Below, one piece after another: positions 5,781 to 13,792 of a DNA stretch of 14,317 bases; position 1 is the stretch's first letter; each line of letters opens with the position of its first letter. The notes under the pieces were generated by a model, which saw only the letters and a program-made list of their open reading frames with translations, was not told the DNA's origin and did not search any database. The stretch is from NCBI GenBank assembly GCA_030538175.1, contig JAUNUL010000011.1, positions 1-14,317 on the forward strand. The letters run 5' to 3'. The translations under genes were made by a program, and so were the position numbers. This stretch comes from Propionibacteriaceae bacterium. GTDB taxonomy: Bacteria; Actinomycetota; Actinomycetes; Propionibacteriales; Propionibacteriaceae.

Positions 5781-7454
5781 ATGTCAGGAACCACGATCAT
5801 CGGCACCGGCGTAGTGCCCGGAGTGGCCCGCGGCCCCGCTCTCTGGACGTCGCCGCGCCCTCAACTCCCGGAGCATCAGCCGACCGTCGCCGAGGCAGAG
5901 CGAGCAGCGGAGGCCGACCGGTTCCGCGCCGCGGCCGCGACCGTTTCGGGCCGGCTTGCCGATCGTGCCTCCGCGGCCTCGGGTGCCGCTGCGAATGTGC
6001 TCGGCGCCACTGCGGCCCTCGCCAGGGACAAGGGCTGGATGAAGGCGGCGGAGAAACGAATTGCCGGCGGGATGCCCGCGGCGCACGCGGCGGTGGCAGC
6101 GACCGAACAGTTCGCCACTCTCTTCGAGAAGATGGGCGGCCTGATGGCCGAGCGCGTCACCGACCTCCGGGACATCAGGGACCGGGTGATCGCCGAACTG
6201 CTCGGTCAGCCCGAACCCGGCGTGCCCATGCCCGCCCAACCGTCGGTCCTGCTGGCCGATGACCTGGCTCCCGCCGACACAGCCGGGCTGGATCCCCTGC
6301 TCATCGTCGCGCTAGTCACCGAGCTCGGCGGGCCGACGTCACACACGGCCATCATCGCCCGGCAGTTGGGTATTCCCTGCATCGTGGCGGCCGAGGCCAT
6401 CGGCGGCATCGCCGTTGGCACAGACCTGCTGGTCGACGGGGCCGCCGGCACGGTCCGGGTCGGTGTCGACCCGACCGAGGCGGATCGTCTCGTCACCGAG
6501 GACGCGGTCCGCCGCGAGGCCATCCGGGCCTGGCGAGGCCCGGCCCGCACCGCCGACGGGCACGACGTGCAATTGCTGGCGAACGTGCAGGACGGCGCAG
6601 GTGCCCGGGCGGCGGTGGAGAAATCCCAGGCCGAAGGGGTCGGGCTGTTCCGGACCGAGCTGTGCTTCCTCTCGGCCGATACCGAGCCGACCGTCGACCG
6701 CCAGCGGGAGATCTATGCCGAGGTGCTCACGGCGTACTCAGATCGAAAAGTCGTGATGCGGACGCTCGATGCCGGTTCCGACAAGCCGCTGAAGTTCGCC
6801 AACCTGGAACACGAGGAGAATCCGGCGATGGGCGTCCGCGGGATCCGACTGGCTACCGGCGACCCCGGCCTCCTGACCCGTCAGCTCGATGCCATCGCTG
6901 GTGCCGCCCGGCAAACAGGCAATCAGCCATGGGTCATGGCACCCATGGTCGCCACGGTCGACGAGGCGCGTGACTTCGCGGTGGCCTGCCGCGAGCGCAA
7001 ACTGGTGCCGGGCATCATGGTTGAGGTCCCCGCCGTGGCCGTCCGGGCGCGGTTCTACCTGGAGCATGTCGACTTCCTGTCGATCGGCACGAACGACCTC
7101 GCGCAATACACGATGGCGGCGGACCGGATGTCGCCGAGGCTTGCTGCCTTAACCGATCCGTGGCAGCCGGGTGTGCTGCAGCTCGTGGCCGATACGGCCC
7201 GAGCCGGTGCCGAGGCCGGGAAGCCCGTGGGTGTCTGCGGCGAGGCTGCTGCGGACCCCCAGCTCGCCTGTGTGCTGATCGGGTTCGGGATCACCTCCCT
7301 GTCGATGGCCCACGGCGCAGTTGCCGGCGTTGGCGCCCAATTGGCTTCGGTCACTCTCGACCAATGTCACGAAGCCGCGGAGGCGGTGTTGGAGGCACCC
7401 GATGCCCAGACAGCTCGAAACGCAGCTCGGGTGGCTTTGAGTTCGGTGGCCTGA
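5781..7454 (+). CDS. ptsI: PTS Enzyme I (phosphoenolpyruvate-protein phosphotransferase)
   Basis: This 557-residue cytosolic enzyme takes phosphate from phosphoenolpyruvate and hands it to HPr, starting the PTS relay. The N-terminal domain begins MSGTTIIGTGVVPGVARGPA. The phosphohistidine is His188 in ELGGPTSHTAIIARQLGIP. The C-terminal PEP-binding barrel shows GLFRTELCFL, MRTLDAGSDKP, GIMVEVPAVA, SIGTNDLAQYTMAADR and the active-site cysteine motif GVCGEAA. Length is close to the usual 570, so the gene appears complete. It diverges from fruR across a 150-base control region. It is separated from the convergent cydC by 120 bases holding a decayed duplicate of other genes. As general Enzyme I it could serve other PTS transporters elsewhere in the genome. 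Confidence 0.96.
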   Translation: MSGTTIIGTGVVPGVARGPALWTSPRPQLPEHQPTVAEAERAAEADRFRAAAATVSGRLADRASAASGAAANVLGATAALARDKGWMKAAEKRIAGGMPAAHAAVAATEQFATLFEKMGGLMAERVTDLRDIRDRVIAELLGQPEPGVPMPAQPSVLLADDLAPADTAGLDPLLIVALVTELGGPTSHTAIIARQLGIPCIVAAEAIGGIAVGTDLLVDGAAGTVRVGVDPTEADRLVTEDAVRREAIRAWRGPARTADGHDVQLLANVQDGAGARAAVEKSQAEGVGLFRTELCFLSADTEPTVDRQREIYAEVLTAYSDRKVVMRTLDAGSDKPLKFANLEHEENPAMGVRGIRLATGDPGLLTRQLDAIAGAARQTGNQPWVMAPMVATVDEARDFAVACRERKLVPGIMVEVPAVAVRARFYLEHVDFLSIGTNDLAQYTMAADRMSPRLAALTDPWQPGVLQLVADTARAGAEAGKPVGVCGEAAADPQLACVLIGFGITSLSMAHGAVAGVGAQLASVTLDQCHEAAEAVLEAPDAQTARNAARVALSSVA

Positions 7455-7472
7455 GAGACGCGGGCCTCCAGT

Positions 7473-7492
7473 GCGTACCGGATGCGGTACGC
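7473..7492. terminator. Small hairpin between the convergent ptsI and cydC
   Basis: GCGTACC (7473-7479) pairs with GGTACGC (7486-7492) around six bases. It lies 19 bases beyond the ptsI stop. The left arm differs from the corresponding left-copy sequence by two bases, so the perfect stem exists only here. It is a possible terminator for ptsI, with no T-run. Confidence 0.3.
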
Positions 7493-7500
7493 CCACCGGG

Positions 7501-7566
7501 TCACTCAGCCTCGATCCTGTCGATCGCGGCCTCCGGGCGATCAAGCTTGCCGGTCAACTCACCGGT
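7501..7566 (-). pseudogene. Remnant of the thiamine-binding protein 3' end (and GNAT start)
   Basis: On the minus strand it encodes TGELTGKLDRPEAAIDRIEA plus a final Glu and stop. This is the C-terminal helix of the protein at 870-1172, with two Leu changed to Pro and Ile. The overlapping GTGA then starts MTRWAYRIRYA, a copy of the GNAT N-terminus (MTHWAYRIRLA), before similarity ends near 7473. The first four-fifths of the thiamine-binding gene are absent here, so it cannot be functional. Confidence 0.9.
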
Positions 7567-7572
7567 GTTGGT

Positions 7573-7640
7573 GCTCAGCCCACCTCAACGACCCGGTCAC
7601 AGCGCTCGACCACCCGCGGGTCGTGGGTGATCACCAGCAC
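7573..7640. repeat. Right copy of direct repeat B (pairs with 1300-1367)
   Basis: This is the 3' end of the intact cydC, 68 bases with 6 mismatches to 1300-1367. It is part of the functional gene, so this is the copy under selection. Confidence 0.9.
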
Positions 7641-9236
7641 GGGGTCGCCCGCCGAAACTTCCCAGATGTCGGCCATCAGTGCATCGGCGGTCTCGGCGTC
7701 CAGGTGTTCGGTCGGCTCGTCGAGGATCCAGCACTGGTGTTCCCCGAGCAGGACCCGGGCCAGCGCCACCCGTCGGGCCTCGCCGCCGGACAGCATGGCG
7801 CCCTCCTCGCCGACGATCCGCTGCGGGTTCATCCGCAACCCGGCCCGCTGCAGCGCGTGCGCCAGTTGCTCCTCGGTCGCATCCTTGTTGCCGATCCGCA
7901 CGTTCTCGGCGACCGAGGTGTTGAAAATGTGGGCGTCCTGCGCGAGATAGCCGACGGTCCCGTCGACCCGAACCTGACCGCTGATCGGCGGGATCAGCCC
8001 CATCAACGTGGCGGCGATCGTGGTCTTGCCGATCCCGGATGGCCCCACCAGGGCCACTCGCTCACCGGGCTGCACCTGCAGGTCCACCCCGGTCAGGACC
8101 GGGGCAGATCCCGGCCAGCCCACTGCCGCATCCCGCAGTTCCAGAAGGGGCTGCTCAGCGTGCTCGCCGGCCGCCCGGTCCCCGCGACCCAGCGGCGCGG
8201 AGTCGAGGACCTGGGTGACCCTCGCGAGCCCCGCGGTCGCCCGGGTATGTGTCTGTGCCGCCTGGGTCAGCGTCGACAGCACCTCGTGCAGCGCGAGCGG
8301 GACGAGGACGAGCGTGCCAAGCGCGACCCGGTTGAGGTCGCCGTTCGCCACGGCCGGTACGCCCACTGCGAGCGCGACCAGCACCGCGAACCCCGCAGCG
8401 AGCACCTGGACACCGGCGGCCAGGCCGCGGACGACCGATGCCCGTTCCTCAGCGGTCCGCAGGCGCTCATCGACGGCCAGGAGAGCCTCCACCCGAGCGG
8501 TGTCACCGTACGCCGCCAGGTCGTCGGCGGCCCGGTTGATCTCCCGGACCCGGTCGGCGAGCTCACCTCGGGCCGGCACCGTTGCTGCGTCAGCATTGCG
8601 GGAGGCCCGCTGCGCCAACCGCGGCACGATCACGCCGGCGATGATCGCCGACACGAACAGTGCAATCCCGGCGATGGGGGAGAGCACGGTCATCGCGATC
8701 GAGGCGACAAAGGTGATCAACCCGGCCGATGCGAATGGCAGCGCCACCCGCACGATCAGATCCTGGATGGCCTCGACGTCCTTCACCACCCGCACCAGCA
8801 GGTCACCGCGTCGCTGCCCGAGCAGTGTCGTCGCGGACAGCCGGGCGTACGTCTGGATCCGCAACAACGACTGCATCCGCAGGGCGAGTGTGTGGGAGGT
8901 GATCCGCTCGGCGTACCTGAACACGGCCCGGAAGAGGCCGCACGCGCGGACGATGACGATGATGACCATCAGATACAGCACCGGTGGGTGCTCCGCGGCC
9001 CGCGACAGCAGCCACGCCGATGCGCCCATCAGCGTGACCGCGGTGAGCGAGGTCAGAAACTGCAACCCCAGCGAGACCCCGAACAGCGTCCGCGAGCGTG
9101 GGACCTCGGGCATCAACTCCCGAGCCAGGGCGAACGGCGAGCGACCCCGTGTGACCGTGGGCGCCCCAGCGGAGTCAGCGGTGGGGATCGGGCTGCTGGC
9201 TGACTGATCTGGGCGGGTCGAAATCTCCTGGCTCAT
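7575..9236 (-). CDS. cydC: CydC, ABC exporter half required for cytochrome bd assembly
   Basis: This 553-residue half-transporter has a membrane domain (about 48-320) followed by an ATPase domain (about 363-553). Walker A is GPSGIGKT (398-405), the signature is LSGGEA (482-487), Walker B is CWILDEP (502-508) and the H-loop is His538. With CydD it forms the CydDC exporter. CydDC has been linked to thiol (cysteine/glutathione) export and, more recently, to haem handling needed to assemble cytochrome bd. Both subunits appear ATPase-competent at motif level. The first about 45 residues are Ser/Ala/Pro-rich and probably disordered. The start overlaps the cydD stop by one base (TGATG). A broken copy of its last residues lies at 1302-1370. 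The CydC/CydD names rest on order and motifs. Confidence 0.9.
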   Translation of the reverse strand: MSQEISTRPDQSASSPIPTADSAGAPTVTRGRSPFALARELMPEVPRSRTLFGVSLGLQFLTSLTAVTLMGASAWLLSRAAEHPPVLYLMVIIVIVRACGLFRAVFRYAERITSHTLALRMQSLLRIQTYARLSATTLLGQRRGDLLVRVVKDVEAIQDLIVRVALPFASAGLITFVASIAMTVLSPIAGIALFVSAIIAGVIVPRLAQRASRNADAATVPARGELADRVREINRAADDLAAYGDTARVEALLAVDERLRTAEERASVVRGLAAGVQVLAAGFAVLVALAVGVPAVANGDLNRVALGTLVLVPLALHEVLSTLTQAAQTHTRATAGLARVTQVLDSAPLGRGDRAAGEHAEQPLLELRDAAVGWPGSAPVLTGVDLQVQPGERVALVGPSGIGKTTIAATLMGLIPPISGQVRVDGTVGYLAQDAHIFNTSVAENVRIGNKDATEEQLAHALQRAGLRMNPQRIVGEEGAMLSGGEARRVALARVLLGEHQCWILDEPTEHLDAETADALMADIWEVSAGDPVLVITHDPRVVERCDRVVEVG

Positions 9237-11020
9237 CAGTGGCCTCCCTCGTCCGGGCTCCTGGTGTGATCCGTCTCGGCCGAGGCAGCAGCCACGCCGG
9301 CCAGCGCCTCCTGTGGGATGCGGTCCGGCGGCCCTGACTCGTCGACGACGTCGACCGCAGGCTCGGGGGCCGGCAGCTCGATGACCCGATCGGCGGCGGC
9401 CAGCACGGCCGGTCGGTGGGTGACGACGAGGGCGCCTGTGCCGCTGCGGCGTACGCCGGCCAGGACCGCCGCCTCGGTATCGCCATCGAGCCCCGCGGTC
9501 GGTTCGTCGAGTACCAACAGCCTGGCCCCGGCATCGATCCGCAGCAGGGCCCGGGCCATGGCGATGCGCCGGATCTCACCGGCGGACAGGTTCTCGCCCG
9601 CATCGTCGACGTCGCGCTCGGGCGCCAAGCCGTCCGCCCCCGCTCGCTGCAGGGCATCGGCGACCGCGGCGTCGCTGGCGTCCGGGTTGCCGAGGCGGAC
9701 GTTGTCGGCGATCGTGCCGCTGACCAGCCCGGGTTCCTGCGCGACGTACGCCAACTGTGCCCGCCACGAGGCGATGTCCAGTTCGAACAGCAACCGGTCG
9801 CCGACGTAGATGCTGCCCTCGCTGGGCGTCCAGAACCCCATGAGCAGCGCCAACGCGGTCGATTTGCCGCACCCCGAGGGGCCGGCCAGGGCGACCACCT
9901 CGCCGGGTTGCACGGTGAGGGAGAAGTCAGTCAGCGCGGCGACCTTGCCCTCGGGATAGGTGAATCCCACCCGGTCGAACCGGATCGGCACCTCCGCCAC
10001 CGACGGCGCGGAAACGGTCCCGGGCTTGCCGCCGGCACCTTCGATGACTGCGAACGCATCATCCGCGGCCGCGATGCCGTCAACGGAGTCGTGATAGTGG
10101 ACGCCGACCTGGCGCACGGGCAGGTAGACCTCGGGCACCAGGATCAGCACGAACAACCCCGTGACCAGGTCCATCCGGTTGTCGACGATCAGCAGGCCGA
10201 CCGGGACCGCGACCAGCGCAACGGAATAGGTCGCGAGCAGCTCCAGGGCGAACCCGGACAGGAACGACACCCGCAGCGTCGACATCGTCTCCGAGCGGTG
10301 CTTCTGCTCGGTGATCTCCAGCCCGATGGTCTGGTTCTTCGCCCGCCCGAATGCCTGCAGGGTCGGCAGGCCGGTGACGAGGTCGCCGAAGTGATTGGCC
10401 AGCCGGCGCTGCGTACGCCAACTCTTCGCCATCTTCACCTTGGTCGCGAGCCCGATCAACACCATGAACACCGGGATCAACGGCAACGACACCGCCACGA
10501 TCAAGGCGGAGGTGACGTGGGTGGTGAAGATCGCGACGCCAACGATCAGCGGGATCGTGAACGCGAGGGCGAGCTGGGGGAGATAGCGGGCGAAATAGCC
10601 GTCGAGCGCATCCAAGCCATGGGTCAGCAGGGCAATGAGGGATCCGGTCGAGGTCTCGGTCCGCCCCGGGGCCCGGAGGCGGGCGGCGATGATGTCGGCC
10701 CGCAGTTGGGACTTCACCGCGGCAGCGGAGCGGTGCGCTAGCCAGGAGTTCAGCCAGGCCAGCAGTGCGCGCCCGGCGATGATCGCGGCCAGCACACCCA
10801 GTGCAGCCCACAACCCACCGAAGGGCATGGCATCGATGCTGCCCTGCTGGGTGCCGTCCACCCCGCGCGAGTCGAAGACGCGGGCGATCATCCGGGACAG
10901 GATCCAGGCCTGGCAGACCACCAGGACCGCCGTCGCGCTGCCCACTGCCACGCCGGCGATCAGATAGGACTTCGTCGCCTTCGCGCGGGTCAACAGTCTG
11001 TGATCTATCGCTCCGGCCAT
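9236..11020 (-). CDS. cydD: CydD, ABC exporter half required for cytochrome bd assembly
   Basis: This 594-residue half-transporter partners CydC. The membrane domain covers about 18-310 and the ATPase domain about 345-550. Walker A is GPSGCGKS (380-387), the signature is the variant LSAGEIRR (478-485), Walker B is LLVLDEP (501-507), and the H-loop histidine is His535 in VVTHRP. A 45-residue acidic, Pro/Ala-rich tail follows the ATPase domain (about 550-594), beyond the usual end. ATG at 11018-11020 is the chosen start; no good ribosome site is seen before it. The gene is separate from cydC, unlike the fused form in Streptomyces. It lies 105 bases after cydB, with a strong terminator-like hairpin between them, so the assembly genes may be transcribed at a lower level than cydAB. 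Confidence 0.9.
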   Translation of the reverse strand: MAGAIDHRLLTRAKATKSYLIAGVAVGSATAVLVVCQAWILSRMIARVFDSRGVDGTQQGSIDAMPFGGLWAALGVLAAIIAGRALLAWLNSWLAHRSAAAVKSQLRADIIAARLRAPGRTETSTGSLIALLTHGLDALDGYFARYLPQLALAFTIPLIVGVAIFTTHVTSALIVAVSLPLIPVFMVLIGLATKVKMAKSWRTQRRLANHFGDLVTGLPTLQAFGRAKNQTIGLEITEQKHRSETMSTLRVSFLSGFALELLATYSVALVAVPVGLLIVDNRMDLVTGLFVLILVPEVYLPVRQVGVHYHDSVDGIAAADDAFAVIEGAGGKPGTVSAPSVAEVPIRFDRVGFTYPEGKVAALTDFSLTVQPGEVVALAGPSGCGKSTALALLMGFWTPSEGSIYVGDRLLFELDIASWRAQLAYVAQEPGLVSGTIADNVRLGNPDASDAAVADALQRAGADGLAPERDVDDAGENLSAGEIRRIAMARALLRIDAGARLLVLDEPTAGLDGDTEAAVLAGVRRSGTGALVVTHRPAVLAAADRVIELPAPEPAVDVVDESGPPDRIPQEALAGVAAASAETDHTRSPDEGGH

Positions 11021-11048
11021 GGGGGAGAGTCTGCCCCATCACAGCAAA

Positions 11049-11084
11049 AGGCCCGAGCCGGTCCGGTGGGACGGGCTCGGGCCT
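11049..11084 (-). terminator. Intrinsic terminator between cydB and cydD
   Basis: AGGCCCGAGCC (11049-11059) is the exact reverse complement of 11074-11084, with a 14-base loop. On the minus strand the stem is followed by TTTT, giving a good rho-independent terminator 42 bases past the cydB stop. It should stop or attenuate cydAB transcription before cydDC. Confidence 0.8.
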
Positions 11085-11125
11085 GCTGGCTCGGGGCGAG
11101 TCTCTTTCGAGGTACGCCCAGTTGG

Positions 11126-12169
11126 TCAGTGCACCGGCTGCTGCGGCGCGGCGGCGGGGAGGTTCTTGGTGCTGATCCGCTTGCGGAACACCCAGAACGT
11201 CCAGGCCTGATAGCCGAGCACGACGGGCAGGAAGATCGCCGTGGCGACGGTCATGATCGTCAGGGTGTAGGACGTCGAGGCCGCGGACTGGATGGACAGG
11301 TCGTTGCCGGCGGTGAGGGCCGGGACGACGTTCGGCCACATCGCGATGAACATGCCGGCGACGGTGGTGAGGATGCTCACGACGGTGCCGATGAACGCCC
11401 AACCCTCGCGGCCCTTGCTGTTCATGAACCAGGCAATGCCGACACCGGCGATGGCGAGCACCGCGATGACCAGGCTCAGCGCCCCCTTGCCCCAGCCGAG
11501 GCTCAGCCAGATGCCGAAGGCAGCGACGAGGACGATCGCGGCGATGCCGATCTTGGCGGCGAAGTTGCGGGCCTGTTCGCGGATGTCGCCTCGGGTCTTC
11601 AGCGCGATGAACAGCGCGCCATGGAACATGAAGACCGCCAGGAAGGTGATCCCACCGAGCAGGGCGAACGGGTTGAACAGGCCGAGGATGTTGCTGAACG
11701 TGCCGTCCATGACCCAGTTGCGCTGGACCGGATCAGCCACGATCGGCAGGCCGCGGACGAAGTTCGCGAAGCCGACGCCCAGCACCAGCGGCACCACATA
11801 GGAGCCGAACATGATGAAACCGTCGAACAGCTTGCGCCAGTCATCCCGGTCGTGCTTGTGGCGATATTCGAAGGAGACACCGCGCAGGATGAGCCCCAAC
11901 AGCACCAGGAACAGCGGGATATAGAGCCCGGAGAAGACCGTGGCATACCACTCCGGGAAGGCGGCGAACATCGCACCACCGGCGGTCAGCAGCCACACTT
12001 CGTTGCCGTCCCAGACCGGGCCGATCGTGTTGATCATCACCCGCCGGTTTTCTTCCTTGCGGCCCAGGATCGGAAACAGCATGCCGACCCCGAAGTCGAA
12101 TCCTTCCAGGACGAAGAACCCGATCCACAGGATGGCGATCGCGACGAACCAGATCTCAGCGAGAGTCAT
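11126..12169 (-). CDS. cydB: Cytochrome bd oxidase subunit II
   Basis: This 347-residue integral membrane protein is subunit II of the bd-type quinol oxidase and pairs with CydA. Conserved family segments are clear: LEGFDFGVG (21-29), GPVWDGNEVWL (50-60, with the conserved Trp and Asp), FPEWYA (71-76) and RGVSFEYR (96-103). Multiple hydrophobic helices cover the rest. The C-terminus is short and cytosolic. The length is slightly under the E. coli protein (379), which is normal for Gram-positive forms. It starts 34 bases after cydA; the GGGGAAA before the ATG is only a weak ribosome site. No CydX-like small ORF is seen between it and cydD. Confidence 0.95.
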   Translation of the reverse strand: MTLAEIWFVAIAILWIGFFVLEGFDFGVGMLFPILGRKEENRRVMINTIGPVWDGNEVWLLTAGGAMFAAFPEWYATVFSGLYIPLFLVLLGLILRGVSFEYRHKHDRDDWRKLFDGFIMFGSYVVPLVLGVGFANFVRGLPIVADPVQRNWVMDGTFSNILGLFNPFALLGGITFLAVFMFHGALFIALKTRGDIREQARNFAAKIGIAAIVLVAAFGIWLSLGWGKGALSLVIAVLAIAGVGIAWFMNSKGREGWAFIGTVVSILTTVAGMFIAMWPNVVPALTAGNDLSIQSAASTSYTLTIMTVATAIFLPVVLGYQAWTFWVFRKRISTKNLPAAAPQQPVH

Positions 12170-12203
12170 GTCAGATTTCCCCGTTCAGCTTCCAGGTCCG
12201 CGA

Positions 12204-13712
12204 TCAGTAGGCGAAGGTCAGCGGAGCGTCGTCGTCCTCAAGGACCTTCGGCTCCTCGACATAGTCGGGCAGGCCAGCACGGATGTAGTGCAGGAGCAGC
12301 TTCACCTCGATGACGGCGAGGACGCCGTAGACAACGGTGAACCCGATCAGCGAGAACAGCATCTGGCCGGCGGTGACGCCCGGTGAGACACCCGCCTGGG
12401 TCGGCATCAGACCGAAGACGACCCACGGCTGGCGGCCCATCTCGGTGAAGATCCAGCCGAACGAGTTGCCGAACAGCGGGGCCAGGGGCAGGACCACCAT
12501 CAAGGGGACCCACAGCTTGCCTCTGGGCAGACGGTCACCGCGCAGGACCCACAGCATCCAGGCGCCGATCGCCATGGCGATCATGCCGAGGGTGATCATG
12601 ATCCGGAAGGTCCAATAGGTCACGATGATGTTCGGGTGATAGCCGTTCTGAGCGAAATGGTCCGCGACCTCATCGCCATAACGCTCCCGCAGCATCGGGG
12701 TGAATTCCTGCTGATATTGCGCTTCCAGCGGCCGGATGCCGGGCACAGGTTCGGTGAAGTTGCCATAGGACAGGAACGACAGCAGGCCCGGCAGGTGGAT
12801 GGCGAAGACTTCCTCATCGGCCTCGCGGTTGCCGATGGTGAGGATCGAGAAGTCCGTTGTCGACTCGAACGCACCCTCGGCCGCGGCCATCTTCATCGGT
12901 TGCTTCTCATACATCGCCTTGCCCTGGAAGTCGCCGCTGATCATCACGCCCATGCCGGCGATGATGAGCACGATCGCACCGAACTTGGCGGCGAAGCGAT
13001 AGGGGATGACCTCGTGGTCATGGTCGGCGATCTTCTGCATGCCCTCAACGTCGTTCAAGTCGGCCTGGGCCGGACGCAGCTTGTTCAACCGATGCAGGTG
13101 CCAACCGGCGACGGCGGCCAGGAACGATGCGGAGACGAGCCAGGCCGCGGTCATCTGGTGCGGGAACGTCGCGATGAAGACCTTGTTGGTCAACACGGCA
13201 ACGAAGTCGGTGAGCTCGGCGCGGTTGGTCTCTGGGTTGAACCGATAGCCCTCGGGGTTCTGCATGAAGGCATTGGCCGCGAGGATGAACACCGCGGAGA
13301 GGTTCGTGCCGATCGCAACCAGCCAGATCGTGGCTAGGTGCAGGTGCTTGTTCAGCCGGTCCCAGCCGAAGATCCACAGGCCGAGGAACGTGGATTCCAT
13401 GAAGAACGCGAGCAGCGCCTCCAGGGCCAGCGGTGCGCCGAAGATGTCACCGACGAAGCGCGAATATTCGGACCAGTTCATGCCGAACTGGAATTCCTGC
13501 ACGATGCCCGTGACAAGGCCCATCGCAAAGTTGATCAGGAAGAGTTTTCCGTAGAACTTCGTCAACCGCAGATAGTTCTGGTTGCCGGTGCGCACCCACA
13601 ACGTCTGCAGAATCGCCACCAGCCACGACAGGGCGAGCGTGATCGGAACGAAGAGGAAGTGATAGACGGTGGTGATGCCGAACTGCCACCGAGCGATGGT
13701 TTCCGAGCTCAT
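12204..13712 (-). CDS. cydA: Cytochrome bd oxidase subunit I
   Basis: This 502-residue subunit of the quinol oxidase reduces oxygen to water with electrons from menaquinol or ubiquinol, working at low oxygen. Haem ligands are visible by family alignment: His18 (VYHFLFVP), His185 (FPHQMTAA) and Met372 (FRIM). Glu99 and Glu106 in ALEALLAFFMESTFLG correspond to the proton-path glutamates. KQPMKMAAAEG (270-280) is the start of the quinol loop, and GRQPW (426-430) is conserved. The distance from this motif to Met372 is about 100 residues, against about 140 in E. coli, suggesting the short Q-loop type. The start is set at MSSETIARWQFG; the open frame to 13946 crosses the divergent regulator and is rejected. 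No ribosome site precedes this ATG, so a leaderless or very short leader is possible. Confidence 0.95.
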   Translation of the reverse strand: MSSETIARWQFGITTVYHFLFVPITLALSWLVAILQTLWVRTGNQNYLRLTKFYGKLFLINFAMGLVTGIVQEFQFGMNWSEYSRFVGDIFGAPLALEALLAFFMESTFLGLWIFGWDRLNKHLHLATIWLVAIGTNLSAVFILAANAFMQNPEGYRFNPETNRAELTDFVAVLTNKVFIATFPHQMTAAWLVSASFLAAVAGWHLHRLNKLRPAQADLNDVEGMQKIADHDHEVIPYRFAAKFGAIVLIIAGMGVMISGDFQGKAMYEKQPMKMAAAEGAFESTTDFSILTIGNREADEEVFAIHLPGLLSFLSYGNFTEPVPGIRPLEAQYQQEFTPMLRERYGDEVADHFAQNGYHPNIIVTYWTFRIMITLGMIAMAIGAWMLWVLRGDRLPRGKLWVPLMVVLPLAPLFGNSFGWIFTEMGRQPWVVFGLMPTQAGVSPGVTAGQMLFSLIGFTVVYGVLAVIEVKLLLHYIRAGLPDYVEEPKVLEDDDAPLTFAY

Positions 13713-13725
13713 GGCGGCCAACGTA

Positions 13726-13738
13726 CTACTCGCTGTAG
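13726..13738. promoter_or_regulatory. Imperfect CTAC/GTAG dyad near the cydA start
   Basis: CTACTCGCTGTAG has four matching bases at each end around an imperfect centre. It resembles the better dyad at 13793-13805 and lies 13 bases before the cydA ATG, where it could cover the promoter. It is a weak candidate for a second MecI/BlaI-type site. Confidence 0.35.
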
Positions 13739-13792
13739 GAGAACGGTACTCCCCAGACGCCATATGAACGTAACAGATAGGGCGCAGTACTC

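Larger units (their letters stand above)
1368..7472. other. Fructose PTS block bounded by partial duplications, probable insertion
   Basis: The segment between repeat B-left and repeat A-right holds exactly the five PTS genes and their control regions. Its flanks are two partial copies of a single thiamine-binding/cydC junction. No integrase, transposase or tRNA target is seen, so homologous recombination is a better fit than a classical mobile element. The gene order is that of the ptsI / fruR-fruK-ptsF-ptsH cluster described in Corynebacterium glutamicum. The insertion itself is inference from the repeat geometry. Confidence 0.55.
7473..7566. repeat. Right copy of direct repeat A (pairs with 842-935)
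   Basis: This is the second copy of the GNAT-start / thiamine-binding-end junction, 94 bases with 8 mismatches to 842-935. It is followed after only six bases by repeat B-right. In the left copy the gap between A and B is 364 bases. Confidence 0.9.

Noticed and set aside
1368..7472. Classical transposon or integrative element carrying the PTS genes
   Set aside because: No transposase, integrase, terminal inverted repeats or tRNA target is present; the flanks are partial gene duplicates, pointing to homologous recombination.
7482..9207. Long plus-strand open frames of 573 and 399 codons opposite cydC
   Set aside because: They are antisense shadows of a well-supported ABC gene in high-GC DNA, Arg/Pro/His-rich or Ser/Arg-rich, with no family motif.
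11021..11125. A CydX-like small subunit gene between cydB and cydD
   Set aside because: No start codon with a hydrophobic short frame was found; the space holds a terminator.
11000..12313. 437-codon plus-strand open frame opposite cydB
   Set aside because: Its Asp/Glu/Arg/Gln-rich composition is typical of antisense reading in GC-rich codons; the conserved cydB motifs lie on the other strand.
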